Notes under the pieces: model-generated | Database searches by the model: none | The model's input: only the letters and a program-made list of their open reading frames with translations | What the model was told of the DNA's origin: nothing | Translations under genes and position numbers: made by a program | Shown: positions 53,726 to 63,265 of the stretch, piece after piece | Layout: each line of letters starts with the position of its first letter | How positions within the stretch are numbered: the stretch's first letter is position 1 | Source: an uncultured Eubacteriales bacterium | Lineage (GTDB): Bacteria > Bacillota > Clostridia > Lachnospirales > Lachnospiraceae | Direction of reading: 5' to 3' | Length of the DNA stretch: 64,000 bases | Assembly: GCA_900314885.1 (NCBI GenBank) | Contig: OMWY01000004.1 | Location: 1-64,000, forward strand

Positions 53726-54596
53726 AGAGGGCGTACGAGGTATCGGGAGGAATAAAATGTTCTCCCTTGCGAGTATCGGCACCATAACTGCCTGTTTATT
53801 TATATTCGGTATATTTTACTTTGTTCTGAGCAATTTCCGGTATATGGTAACAAAGGCCGAAACCTCGGTTGGCGTGACTGTATTCTTTGAGGAAAATATT
53901 ACTGATACCGAAAAGAGGGATATAGGAACGAAGATTCAGGCGAGACCTGAAGTCTCAAGCCTTACCTACACATCAGCCGATGAGGCCTGGGCGAAGTTTA
54001 AGAGCGAGTCTCTTAAGCCTGAGCTTGCCGAGACCTTCGGGGATGACAATCCACTTGCGGGAAGCGACAGCTATTCTGTCTTCCTTAAGGATGTAAGTAA
54101 GCAGTCAGACCTGGTAACCTATATAGAAACACTGCCCGGAGTGCGCAAGGTAAATGGATCGAGCGCTACAGCTAACGGTCTCACAGCATTTAACAGCATG
54201 ATAGGCTTTGTTGGCTTTGTTATACTTGCGATTCTGCTTGCTGTTTCAATATTCCTTATAAATACAACAATCTCTATGGGAATCAGCGTAAGGAAGGAAG
54301 AAATTTCCATAATGCGCCTTATAGGAGCCACCGATTTTTTCGTGCGAGCGCCATTCGTCATAGAAGGAATGATAATAGGATGCCTTGGAGCGGTAATTCC
54401 GCTCGCTGTGCTGCGGCTTATATACGGGAAGGTTATTACCGCGCTTTCTGAGCGCTATAACAGCCTCGCTAATCTACTCACCTTTATTCCTGCGAATGAG
54501 GAATTTAAGACTCTTACGCCTCTTTGCATACTGATAGGGCTTGGAATCGGATTTCTCGGAAGCATGTTTACCGTTCATAGAAATCGCGGAGTGTGA
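53694..54596 (+). CDS. ftsX: Cell division protein FtsX
   Basis: The start is ATG 53694 with AAGGGTGG upstream (GTG 53682 is in frame but poorer), giving 300 residues. Four membrane helices surround an extracellular loop: helix 1 near 20-45, loop 50-165 (SVGVTVFFEENITDTEKRDI, then LTYTSADEAW), and three C-terminal helices with the NTTISMGISVRKEEISIMRLIGATDFFVRAPFVIEG block typical of FtsX. It activates the hydrolase encoded next (PcsB/EnvC type). The stop is close to the M23 gene start. Confidence 0.95.
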   Translation: MNIRTLGRSFKEGVRGIGRNKMFSLASIGTITACLFIFGIFYFVLSNFRYMVTKAETSVGVTVFFEENITDTEKRDIGTKIQARPEVSSLTYTSADEAWAKFKSESLKPELAETFGDDNPLAGSDSYSVFLKDVSKQSDLVTYIETLPGVRKVNGSSATANGLTAFNSMIGFVGFVILAILLAVSIFLINTTISMGISVRKEEISIMRLIGATDFFVRAPFVIEGMIIGCLGAVIPLAVLRLIYGKVITALSERYNSLANLLTFIPANEEFKTLTPLCILIGLGIGFLGSMFTVHRNRGV

Positions 54597-54601
54597 TAAT
54601 A

Positions 54602-55948
54602 TTGTCGAAATTCTTTCAAGTACTTGGCGCGGGGCTTTGTGCCTCACTTATATGTCTTTCACTGACGGTTTTGCCTGATGGCGTCCTTCCGGTGAAGGCT
54701 TCTTCGAATGTCACTAATTCCGAGATAGAAGCGGCCAAGGACAGGAAGGCTGCGATAGAAGCTAAGCAGAAGGCCGCCGAGGCTGATCTTGCCGAGCTTG
54801 AGAGCAAGAAGGATGATATTTCCGACTATATAGAGGCTCTCGATAAGAAGCTTGAGAAGCTTTTAGATGACATGACTACTCTTAAAACTCAGTATAAGGC
54901 AAAGAAGAAGGAGCTGGCGGAGACGAGGAAGGACCTTGAGGCCGCGAAGCAGGCTGAGAGCGATCAGTATGACACCATGAAGGAGCGGATCCGTTACATG
55001 TATGAGAACGGAGATTCCGATTATCTGGATGTTATTTTCGGGTCGGATAACATTACTGACTTGTATAATAATTCAGAGTATATGGCAGATATCACCGCCT
55101 ATGATAACGACCTTTTTGATAAATATACCGCCGCTAAGAAGGAAGTCGCTGAGAAAGAGAAGCTTGAAGAAACTCAGCTTGCTGATTTAAAGCAGATGTA
55201 CGCTGAGTATAAGATTGATAAGCAGACGAATGAGACATTACTTGCCGACAAGCAGACTGAGCTTGCTAATGTAAATTCTCTTGTGGATGAACAGAACAGC
55301 AAGATAACCGAGCTTGCGTCAGCGGCAGAGGCGCAGGATTCCACTATTGACAGTCTTATAGCGAAGGAAGAAGCGAGAAGGGAAGCTGAGAAGAAGGCCG
55401 CCGAGGAAGCCGCAAGGAAGAAGGCGGAGGAGGAAGAGCGGAAAAGGCAGGAGGCTGCCGCCGCGGCAAATAATCAGAATAATGGAAACAATTCTGCCGA
55501 GGATTCCTCCGATGGAAGCTCAGCCGACTACAGCGCTTCCGTGAACAGCTCAAGCGGTGTAAGTCTTATATGGCCTATGCCGGCGAGCCACACCATTACC
55601 TCGGGATTTGGAAGTCGCGCGGAGGTTACGGCGAATTCCGGAACATTTCACTCGGGCGTTGATATCGGTGTCGCGGCCGGTACACCTATAATAGCCGCGG
55701 CCGGAGGCACGGTTGTTGAAGCCGGCTATCACTGGTCTATGGGTAATTACGTGCTTATTAGCCACGGAAACGGAGTATATACTGTTTATATGCACTGCTC
55801 TAAGCTCCTTGTGTCTTCGGGCCAGAATGTGTCCCAGGGGCAGCAGATAGGACTGGTTGGTTCAACCGGTGTCGCGACAGGTCCTCACCTTCATTTCGGA
55901 TTAAAGATTAACGGAACATATGTTAATCCGCTAAATTATGTAAACTAA
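54602..55948 (+). CDS. PcsB/EnvC-like murein hydrolase, M23 family
   Basis: I choose TTG 54602, ten bases after GGAG; GTG 54593 is too near that ribosome site. The 448-residue protein has a signal peptide (LGAGLCASLICLSLTVL, cleaved after PVKASS), then a long coiled coil (residues 40-275), with a KKAAEEAARKKAEEE charged stretch. A Ser/Asn linker precedes an M23 peptidase domain (from about 330) with HSGVDIG (zinc His/Asp), GNYVLISHGNGVYTVYMHCS and GPHLHFG. FtsEX-linked coiled-coil proteins release their own catalytic domain at division. The neighbouring ftsEX genes support this. Confidence 0.9.
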   Translation: MSKFFQVLGAGLCASLICLSLTVLPDGVLPVKASSNVTNSEIEAAKDRKAAIEAKQKAAEADLAELESKKDDISDYIEALDKKLEKLLDDMTTLKTQYKAKKKELAETRKDLEAAKQAESDQYDTMKERIRYMYENGDSDYLDVIFGSDNITDLYNNSEYMADITAYDNDLFDKYTAAKKEVAEKEKLEETQLADLKQMYAEYKIDKQTNETLLADKQTELANVNSLVDEQNSKITELASAAEAQDSTIDSLIAKEEARREAEKKAAEEAARKKAEEEERKRQEAAAAANNQNNGNNSAEDSSDGSSADYSASVNSSSGVSLIWPMPASHTITSGFGSRAEVTANSGTFHSGVDIGVAAGTPIIAAAGGTVVEAGYHWSMGNYVLISHGNGVYTVYMHCSKLLVSSGQNVSQGQQIGLVGSTGVATGPHLHFGLKINGTYVNPLNYVN

Positions 55949-55969
55949 TGTTTCTATAGAAAGGCAGTT

Positions 55970-57232
55970 ATGAAAAAGCAGTTTTTTGGAGGCGTAGCCT
56001 TTGGCGTAATTTTTACTATTACGCTTACGTTGGTTCTCCTCTTTGGCCTTGTAGGAAAGGCGAGGATGCGTCTTGCCCTGGGCCTTGACCCGACAGAGAC
56101 GAGGACTGTTAATAGCTCTAAGAGCGATACAGCAAGCCCGTCAGCCATGACCTCCCTCAGTACTAAGGACATTTCAACAAAGCTTACAGGTCTTGAGCAG
56201 ATAATTGACACTTATTATCTGAATGATATTGACTATAATACCATGACCGAGTATATTTATAAGGGTGCTTTGGCAAGTCTTGGCGATCCTTATTCGGTCT
56301 ATTATACGAAGGAAGAGTTTGACAGCTTTAATGAGCAGACTACGGGTAACTATTGCGGCATAGGCGTGAGCGTGAATGAAAACGCCAGCACGGGAGCCGT
56401 AACCGTAGTTCAGGTCTTCAAGGACGGAGCGGGAGCGAAGGCAGGATTTCGTTCCGGTGACATCATTTATAAGGTAGACGGAGAAGAGGTTACAGGGCAG
56501 GATCTTTCCACCGTAGTATCGAAGATTAAGGGTGAAGAGGGAACTACCGTAAATATCACTATTCTTCGAGGAAGCGATACATTTACAAAGACATTAACGA
56601 GAGCGACAGTCACGATTGATACAGTGAGCTCAGAGATGCTTGATAACAATATAGGTTATATCAAGGTAAATGAGTTTGATGAGGTGACGGCGACCCAGTT
56701 TGATGAAGCCATAGATGACCTTGAAAAGCAGGGCGAGAAGGGACTTATCATAGATCTTCGGGACAATCCGGGCGGCCGCTACGATATAGTCTGCGAGATG
56801 CTTGACAGGATGCTGCCTAAGGGAAAGCTCCTCGTCTATACCATGGATAAGTACGGTACGAAGGAAGAGCAGAAGAGTACTGACTCTGATGAATTTACAA
56901 AGCCGCTAGCTGTGCTTGTTAACGGTAATTCGGCTTCGGCTTCGGAAATCTTCTCGGGAGCTGTCAAGGATTACGGTATAGGCACGCTTGTGGGCACGAC
57001 AACATTCGGTAAGGGAATAGTACAGCAGATACTTCCGTTAAATGACGGTTCGGCTGTCAAGCTTACGGTATCCAAGTATTATACGCCTAGCGGCAAGAAT
57101 ATACATGGCACCGGAATTGAGCCTGACGTAAGGGTTGAGTTAAATGACGATGCTGTGGAAAATGGGCAGTACGTTAAGGAAAAAGACAATCAGCTAAAAA
57201 AAGCAGTGGAAATTATTAAGGGAAAGATGTAA
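55970..57232 (+). CDS. ctpA: S41 carboxy-terminal processing protease
   Basis: This 420-residue protein has an N-terminal signal/anchor helix (FGVIFTITLTLVLLFGL), a PDZ domain (residues 120-215: TVVQVFKDGAGAKAGFRSGDII) and a C-terminal peptidase domain. The latter holds VNGNSASASEIFSGAVKDYG (catalytic Ser) and TTFGKGIVQQIL (catalytic Lys). S41 proteases trim proteins outside the membrane, sometimes regulators or wall enzymes. AAAGGCAG precedes the ATG. It sits directly behind the FtsEX-M23 cluster, so control of the hydrolase is possible. Confidence 0.93.
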   Translation: MKKQFFGGVAFGVIFTITLTLVLLFGLVGKARMRLALGLDPTETRTVNSSKSDTASPSAMTSLSTKDISTKLTGLEQIIDTYYLNDIDYNTMTEYIYKGALASLGDPYSVYYTKEEFDSFNEQTTGNYCGIGVSVNENASTGAVTVVQVFKDGAGAKAGFRSGDIIYKVDGEEVTGQDLSTVVSKIKGEEGTTVNITILRGSDTFTKTLTRATVTIDTVSSEMLDNNIGYIKVNEFDEVTATQFDEAIDDLEKQGEKGLIIDLRDNPGGRYDIVCEMLDRMLPKGKLLVYTMDKYGTKEEQKSTDSDEFTKPLAVLVNGNSASASEIFSGAVKDYGIGTLVGTTTFGKGIVQQILPLNDGSAVKLTVSKYYTPSGKNIHGTGIEPDVRVELNDDAVENGQYVKEKDNQLKKAVEIIKGKM

Positions 57233-57287
57233 AATTGCTCTTAATGACTGATTGTTCATATATAATAAAATTTAGCAGGAGGGTTCT

Positions 57288-60200
57288 ATGGTCTATAAAG
57301 ACGTCAAAGCGGACATGAATTTTACTGACCGCGAAGAAGAAGTTTCAAAGTTCTGGGAGGAGAACGACATTTTCGAAAAGTCCATTAAGAACAGAGAAGG
57401 GTGTCCTACCTATATGTTCTTCGATGGGCCTCCGACAGCAAACGGCAAGCCTCATATCGGGCATGTTGAGACCCGTGTTATTAAGGATATGATACCTCGT
57501 TTCGCCACCATGAAGGGATATAAGGTTCCTCGTAAGGCAGGATGGGATACACACGGACTTCCTGTTGAGCTCGAGGTTGAGAAGGAAATAGGTATCAATG
57601 GCAAGGATCAGATAGAAAATTACGGAATCGAGCCATTTATCAAGAAATGTAAGGAATCAGTCTGGAAATTCAAGGGAATGTGGGAAACATTTTCAAGAAA
57701 AGTCGGTTTCTGGGCTGATATGGACCATCCTTATGTAACCTATGACAATGACTTCATAGAGTCGGAATGGTGGGCACTCAAGCAGATAGCTGATAAGGGA
57801 CTCCTCTATAAGGGCCATAAGATCGTTCCTTACTGCCCTCGATGTGGAACTCCTCTTTCAAGTCACGAGGTAGCTCAGGGGTATAAGGAGGTTAAGGAAA
57901 GATCTGCGATTGTCCGCTTCAAGGCGCTTGAGGGAGACTATTATTTCCTCGCCTGGACAACCACACCATGGACCCTTCCAAGTAACACCGCTCTTTGCGT
58001 AAACCCTGATGAGACCTACGTAAAGGTTAAGGCCTGTGACGGTTATACATATGTGCTTGCCGAAGCGCTCGCCGATAAGGTTTTGGGACCGCTTGCGAAG
58101 GATGGCGAGAAGGCTTACGAGGTGCTTGAGACTTACAAGGGTATAGAGCTTGAGCACAAGGAATATGAGCCACTCTATGAATGCGCTAAGGCGCGCGCGG
58201 CTGAGCAGAAAAAGAAGGCGCACTTTGTAACGGCGGATTCATACGTTACCATGACTGATGGTACCGGTATAGTTCATATAGCTCCTGCATTCGGTGAAGA
58301 TGATAACAGGGTAGGACATAATTATGACCTTCCTTTCCTTCAGTTCGTAGATGACAAGGGTAATATGACCAAGGAGACCCCTTTCGCGGGACTATTTGTG
58401 AAGAAGGCCGATCCTGAAGTGCTTGAGGATCTCGAACACAGAGGACTTCTCTTTGACGCGCCTAAGTTCACCCATGATTATCCATACTGTTGGCGCTGTG
58501 ATACACCACTTATCTATTACGCAAGAGATACCTGGTTTATCAAGATGACCGCTGTGAAGGATGAGCTTATCAAGAATAATGATACGGTTAACTGGATTCC
58601 TGAGAGTATAGGTAAGGGCCGCTTTGGCGACTGGCTTAAGAATGTTCAGGACTGGGGGCTTTCGAGAAACCGTTATTGGGGAACTCCGCTCCCTGTATGG
58701 GAATGCCCTGATTGTGGCGAACGCCATGTAATCGGCTCCATAGCCGAACTCAAGGAAATGAGCGATAACTGCCCGGATGATATAGAGCTTCACCGTCCTT
58801 ACGTGGATAAGGTTACCATAAAGTGTCCTAAGTGCGGTAAGCAGATGCACCGTGTTAGTGAAGTTATTGACTGTTGGTTTGATTCCGGCGCTATGCCTTA
58901 CGCTCAGCACCACTATCCGTTTGAGAACGAGGATAAGTTTAAGGACCAGTTCCCGGCCGACTTTATTTCTGAGGCCGTAGATCAGACACGTGGCTGGTTC
59001 TACTCACTCATGGCTGAGTCGACACTTCTCTTCCATCAGGCACCTTATAAGAACGTCATAGTTTTAGGACTTGTTCTTGATGAAAATGGCCAGAAGATGA
59101 GTAAGAGCAAGGGCAATGCCGTAGACCCTATGGATGCCCTCAATAAGCACGGGGCTGACGCTGTAAGGTGGTATTTTTACTCTAACAGCGCTCCATGGCT
59201 TCCTAACAGATTTTACGATAAGGCAGTCAGTGAGGGACAGAGCAAGTTCTTAAGCACGCTCTGGAACACTTATTCTTTCTTCGTGCTTTACGCAAATATC
59301 GATAATTTCGACGCTTCGAAGTACACACTTGAATATGATAAGCTTCCTGTCATTGACAAATGGCTCTTAAGCCGCCTCAATACAACTATCAAGGCTGTAG
59401 ACGAAGACCTTTCGAATTATAAGGTAAATGAGACAGCGAAGGCTCTTCAGGACTTCGTTGATGATATGTCAAACTGGTACGTCAGAAGATGCCGCGCGAG
59501 ATTCTGGGCTAAGGGCATGGAGCAGGATAAGATAAACGCTTACATGACTCTCTATACGGCTCTTGTTGAAATAAGCAAGGCGGCGGCTCCTATGGTTCCT
59601 TTTATTACCGAGAGCATTTACCAGAACCTTGTAAGAAGCACGGACAAGAACGCTCCGGAAAGCATCCATCTCTGTGACTTCCCTAAGGTTAATGAAGCTC
59701 ACATCGATGAGAAGCTTGAGAAGGATATGAGCGATGTTCTTGAGATAGTTGTTCTTGGCCGCGCGGGCAGGAATGAGGCGAATATCAAGAACCGTCAGCC
59801 TATCGGCAAGATGTTCCTTAAGATTGACGATGGTACAAAGCTTGATAATTCTTATCTTGATATAATTAAGGATGAGCTTAACGTAAAGGAAATCGAGGAA
59901 ATCGACGACACTGACAGGTTCACAAGCTATATCTTCAAGCCACAGCTTCGTACCTTAGGTAAGCGCTTCGGCAGCAGGCTCAATGACCTTAAGGAAACGC
60001 TTAACAAGGCCGATGGCAGTAAGCTTATAGCTGAGTTAAAGAAAAATGGAAAAGTTACAATAAATGTAAGCGGCACCGATGAAGAGCTTGCGGAAGATGA
60101 TCTTCTCTACGAACCGATTCAGGTAGAAGGCTATGAAACTACAAGCGACCACGGGGTAACTGTGGTTCTTGACAAGCATCTTACAAAGGATCTCATCAGG

Positions 60201-60449
60201 GAAGGCTATGTTCGTGAGATTATTTCCAAGATTCAGAACATGCGTAAGTCGGTAGGCTTTGAGGTAATGGATAAGATTACCGTCTACGCAAATGGCAATT
60301 CTAAGATAGAAGACCTCATGAATGAGAGCAAGCAGGACATTTTAACCGACATAATGGCTACTGATGTCATTACCGGTAAGATGGATGGATTTGAGAAAGA
60401 GTGGGACATCAACGGAGAGAAAGTAACACTGGGGGTTAAAAAGAACTAA
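57288..60449 (+). CDS. ileS: Isoleucyl-tRNA synthetase, type 2-like
   Basis: IleRS charges tRNA-Ile and edits valine. The 1053-residue length and GPPTANGKPHIGH (HIGH at 56-59) followed by GLPVELEVEKEIGI agree with the type 2 (eukaryote-like) group rather than type 1 (about 930). KMSKS is at 603-607. The editing domain has AWTTTPWTLPSNTALCV, and cysteine pairs near 470-520 (CPDCGERH, CPKCGKQ) form a zinc site. Type 2 IleRS is commonly less sensitive to mupirocin. The leader between ctpA and the ATG is only 55 bases, with CAGGAGG, and cannot hold a T-box. Confidence 0.95.
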   Translation: MVYKDVKADMNFTDREEEVSKFWEENDIFEKSIKNREGCPTYMFFDGPPTANGKPHIGHVETRVIKDMIPRFATMKGYKVPRKAGWDTHGLPVELEVEKEIGINGKDQIENYGIEPFIKKCKESVWKFKGMWETFSRKVGFWADMDHPYVTYDNDFIESEWWALKQIADKGLLYKGHKIVPYCPRCGTPLSSHEVAQGYKEVKERSAIVRFKALEGDYYFLAWTTTPWTLPSNTALCVNPDETYVKVKACDGYTYVLAEALADKVLGPLAKDGEKAYEVLETYKGIELEHKEYEPLYECAKARAAEQKKKAHFVTADSYVTMTDGTGIVHIAPAFGEDDNRVGHNYDLPFLQFVDDKGNMTKETPFAGLFVKKADPEVLEDLEHRGLLFDAPKFTHDYPYCWRCDTPLIYYARDTWFIKMTAVKDELIKNNDTVNWIPESIGKGRFGDWLKNVQDWGLSRNRYWGTPLPVWECPDCGERHVIGSIAELKEMSDNCPDDIELHRPYVDKVTIKCPKCGKQMHRVSEVIDCWFDSGAMPYAQHHYPFENEDKFKDQFPADFISEAVDQTRGWFYSLMAESTLLFHQAPYKNVIVLGLVLDENGQKMSKSKGNAVDPMDALNKHGADAVRWYFYSNSAPWLPNRFYDKAVSEGQSKFLSTLWNTYSFFVLYANIDNFDASKYTLEYDKLPVIDKWLLSRLNTTIKAVDEDLSNYKVNETAKALQDFVDDMSNWYVRRCRARFWAKGMEQDKINAYMTLYTALVEISKAAAPMVPFITESIYQNLVRSTDKNAPESIHLCDFPKVNEAHIDEKLEKDMSDVLEIVVLGRAGRNEANIKNRQPIGKMFLKIDDGTKLDNSYLDIIKDELNVKEIEEIDDTDRFTSYIFKPQLRTLGKRFGSRLNDLKETLNKADGSKLIAELKKNGKVTINVSGTDEELAEDDLLYEPIQVEGYETTSDHGVTVVLDKHLTKDLIREGYVREIISKIQNMRKSVGFEVMDKITVYANGNSKIEDLMNESKQDILTDIMATDVITGKMDGFEKEWDINGEKVTLGVKKN

Positions 60450-60497
60450 CGGCAGTTATAGAAACTTTTTAACATATAACTTCAGGAGGTATACTGC

Positions 60498-62049
60498 ATG
60501 AAATCCAAGAGTATCAAGTCTTACCTTGTAAGAAGCTTTTCCATAAGCTCCGCCGTCATATTTATACTTTTATTTGTTATCACTGCGGGATTTGTGTATA
60601 ACAGCTTTCTTGCCATAAAGAGCAATGGTGTAAAGAACACGCTTGATTCCGCTGATGAAAATCTTACAGCCCAGATTGAGACTATGTACGCGTCAGCGAG
60701 GGCTATAGCGGCAGATAAGGAAATATATACGACAAGCACCACATTTGAACAGAAGAAGGATAAGCGCGACAGGCGATGGCCAGAAAAACTTTAACCACTA
60801 CGCTTATTTCTGGAGCAAGCCTGAAGCAGGTCTCTCATGGACCCTTGTATTTAAGCTTCCTCTTTCGGTTTATACCGAGGAAATGAATGTACTTGGTATA
60901 ATGTTCGTAGTCGTTGGCGTGTGCGCAATTGCGGCCTTTATTATCGTTTCAGCGCTTATAGGCGGTAAGATAGGCAACCGCCTGATGAAGCTTAAGGGAT
61001 ATCTTGTCAAGCTTTCGAAGGGTGAATTTAACCTTGAGCCTGATAAGAAGGAACTTAAGAACGAAGATGAAATCGGAGTTATTTACAGGTCTCTCGGTGA
61101 TATGATAACTGAGATAAGGAATACCGTTATATCAGTTAAGGACAGCAGCGCTAAGCTTGCGGAATCCGCCAACACTCTTATTGATACAGCGGAATCTCTC
61201 AAGCAGAATACCGATACCGTAAACCAGTCACTCAATGAAATCCAGCAGGGCAACAACCAGCAGTCTGAGGAGATCAATAATATCAACACCCAGATGGAGC
61301 ATTTCAACGAAAATGTTGAGACAAGCCAGAAGAACATCGACAGTGTAGTTGAGATAAGCCAGGGTGCCGGTGAGAAGCTAAAGAGCAGTAACAAGGAAAT
61401 GGAGAAGCTCTCCGCTGCGTTCGCTCAGTTTGCTAAGAACTTTAATGAGTTCAGGAAGATTCTTGAGGATATGAACGCCAACATGTCTAATATCGACATG
61501 ATTACGTCATCTATCAGCGAAATAGCGAGCCAGACCAACCTTCTCTCACTCAATGCTTCGATTGAGGCTGCCCGCGCCGGTGAAGTAGGTAAGGGCTTTG
61601 CTGTCGTAGCTCAGGAAATCGGAAAGCTCGCCAGCGAAAGTGAAGAGAGCGCAAAGCAGATTTCCAATGTTGTCAATAATATTCTTTCAAGCAGCAAGCA
61701 GCTTATAGATTCTACATCTTCGATGGATGACCAGATGGCAAATCAGCAGTCTATATTTGCTGAAACCATGGAGAGCATAACAAAGCTTTCAGAGGATATA
61801 GGAACCATGTTCCCTATGATGCAGGATGTATCTAAGCTGAGCGAGCAGAACTTCGAAGCCGCTAAGACTATCGGCGATTCTATCCAGAGCGCTAACGCTA
61901 TCAGTGAGGAGCTTGCGGCTACGACAACCGAAGTCGCGAATACAACCGATAACTTCACTAATTCGAGTGATAAGGTTACTGAGGTATCAGAGGAAGTTGA
62001 GAACCTTACCAAGACCCTTACAAATCAGGTTGCGTACTTTAAGGTATGA
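60498..62049 (+). pseudogene. Methyl-accepting chemotaxis protein with sensor deletion and frameshift
   Basis: AGGAGG precedes the ATG at 60498. The first frame encodes a transmembrane helix (residues 15-37), then the beginning of a Cache-type sensor and a [16 protein letters not shown] end. It runs out of frame near 60770. The second frame continues [25 protein letters not shown] (the end of a dCache domain), a second membrane helix, HAMP, and the signalling domain with [28 protein letters not shown] at the tip. About 150 residues of the sensor are lost. A frameshift junction makes a full protein impossible unless a restart (TTG 60745) is used. The stop overlaps birA by 4 bp (ATGA). Confidence 0.75.
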
Positions 62050-63065
62050 CAATGAGAAACAAAGATATAATTCTTGAAAAGCTAAGGCAGCAGACCGGAG
62101 AAAGGGTCTCCGGTGAAGCCCTTGCTTCAGAATTAGGTATATCCCGACAGGCTGTATGGAAGAGTGTACAGTCTCTGCGGGATATGGGATATATTATTAA
62201 TTCGTCAGGCAATAACGGATATATTTTAGATCCGGAAAATACAGTTTTTACTACCGAAAGCGTGGAGGAAATTCTTGGAAAGGACGTAGAAAGACTTGGA
62301 ATCGACCTTAAGGTCGTGGATGATGTTTCAAGTACCAATAACGCCCTTAAGGAAGAGGCGAAAAGGGGAGCCCGTGAGGGTACAGTCCTTATAGCAAAGC
62401 ATCAGAGCGCCGGGAAGGGGCGGCTTGGCCGAAGGTTTTTCTCCCCGAAGCATGGTATTTATATGAGCTTTATCCTGCGTCCTAAGCTTTCCATGCATGA
62501 ATCCATGTATCTGACTACGATAGCCGCGGTCGCTGTCCGTGACTCTATTGAGTCGGTTACCGGGAAAGATGCCGGGATAAAGTGGGTCAACGATATATAC
62601 GTCGATGGAAAGAAAATTTCCGGGATTCTCACGGAGGCTGAGGCCGATATAGAAAGCCAGAGTCTCTCATTTGCCATTGTTGGAATCGGAATTAATGTCA
62701 CCGATCCGGATGGAGGGTGGCCGGCCGAAATAAAGGATGTGGCAGGATCCATATACGGAGCCGTGGATTGCCCTCCGGGAGCCATGGCAAGGATAAGCGC
62801 TGAGGTAATCAGAAATTATTTTGAAATATACAGAAGGCTTCCCGACAGATCATTTATGAAGAGCTACGGAGACCACCAGATTCTGAAGGGAAAGAGAATT
62901 TCTGTAATCAGACGTGACGGAAGCATAGAAGCAACAGCCTTAGGTACTGATGAGGACGGAAGGCTCCTTGTCCGCTTTGACGATGGAAGCGAGACAGCTC
63001 TCTTCACCGGCGAAGTCAGTGTCAGACTCGCGGGAACGGAAGAGATGAATAAACCGGTATTTTAA
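62046..63065 (+). CDS. birA: Biotin-protein ligase/repressor BirA
   Basis: This 339-residue protein has an N-terminal winged helix (residues 1-65: [30 protein letters not shown]) and the ligase domain. The latter shows [34 protein letters not shown] (ATP/biotin loop), [20 protein letters not shown] and VGIGINVT, followed by a C-terminal SH3-like domain. It attaches biotin to carrier proteins such as that at 28389 and can repress biotin genes. The ATG overlaps the chemoreceptor stop, so expression is coupled. A terminator follows. Confidence 0.95.
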   Translation: MTMRNKDIILEKLRQQTGERVSGEALASELGISRQAVWKSVQSLRDMGYIINSSGNNGYILDPENTVFTTESVEEILGKDVERLGIDLKVVDDVSSTNNALKEEAKRGAREGTVLIAKHQSAGKGRLGRRFFSPKHGIYMSFILRPKLSMHESMYLTTIAAVAVRDSIESVTGKDAGIKWVNDIYVDGKKISGILTEAEADIESQSLSFAIVGIGINVTDPDGGWPAEIKDVAGSIYGAVDCPPGAMARISAEVIRNYFEIYRRLPDRSFMKSYGDHQILKGKRISVIRRDGSIEATALGTDEDGRLLVRFDDGSETALFTGEVSVRLAGTEEMNKPVF

Positions 63066-63071
63066 TCAAGT

Positions 63072-63106
63072 AAAAAAGGGAGCCCCTTTCATAGCTCCCT
63101 TTTTTT
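63072..63106 (+). terminator. Rho-independent terminator after birA
   Basis: AAAAAAGGGAGC pairs with GCTCCCTTTTTTT around a ten-base loop. It is symmetric enough to work on both strands. Confidence 0.85.
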
Positions 63107-63107
63107 A

Positions 63108-63191
63108 TTAGCTCGCAAGCTTATGGTTCTCGATAGCGATTTCTTTTTCTTTCTCTGACAGCTGTTCAACTACATTAAGTTTCTTTTCCAT
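63108..63191 (-). CDS. Putative 27-residue small protein
   Basis: On the minus strand the ATG at 63191 is preceded by AAAGGA, though 12-14 bases away. The frame reads MEKKLNVVEQLSEKEKEIAI and ends in NHKLAS, a charged amphipathic helix. A divergent promoter with TTTACA in the shared operator could drive it. It shares a region of only 250 bp with the TetR gene. I do not know a function; the frame could also be a chance one. Confidence 0.35.
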   Translation of the reverse strand: MEKKLNVVEQLSEKEKEIAIENHKLAS

Positions 63192-63194
63192 AGG

Positions 63195-63255
63195 CTTTAC
63201 AAATTTCCTTTACTGGTGTACAATATCATACAAGCGTTTAATCAAATTTGTAAAG
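63195..63255. promoter_or_regulatory. Divergent promoters within a 12-bp inverted repeat
   Basis: CTTTACAAATTT (63195-63206) and AAATTTGTAAAG (63244-63255) are perfect mirror arms 37 bases apart. In the left arm TTTACA is the -35 of a plus-strand promoter with TACAAT (63219-63224), spacer 17. In the right arm TTTACA on the minus strand pairs with TATGAT at spacer 18. A repressor bound to both arms would shut both promoters. Confidence 0.6.
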
Positions 63256-63265
63256 GTGAAGGACA

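Noticed and set aside
57233..57287. T-box riboswitch before ileS
   Set aside because: The leader is 55 bases and has no T-box sequence or specifier loop.
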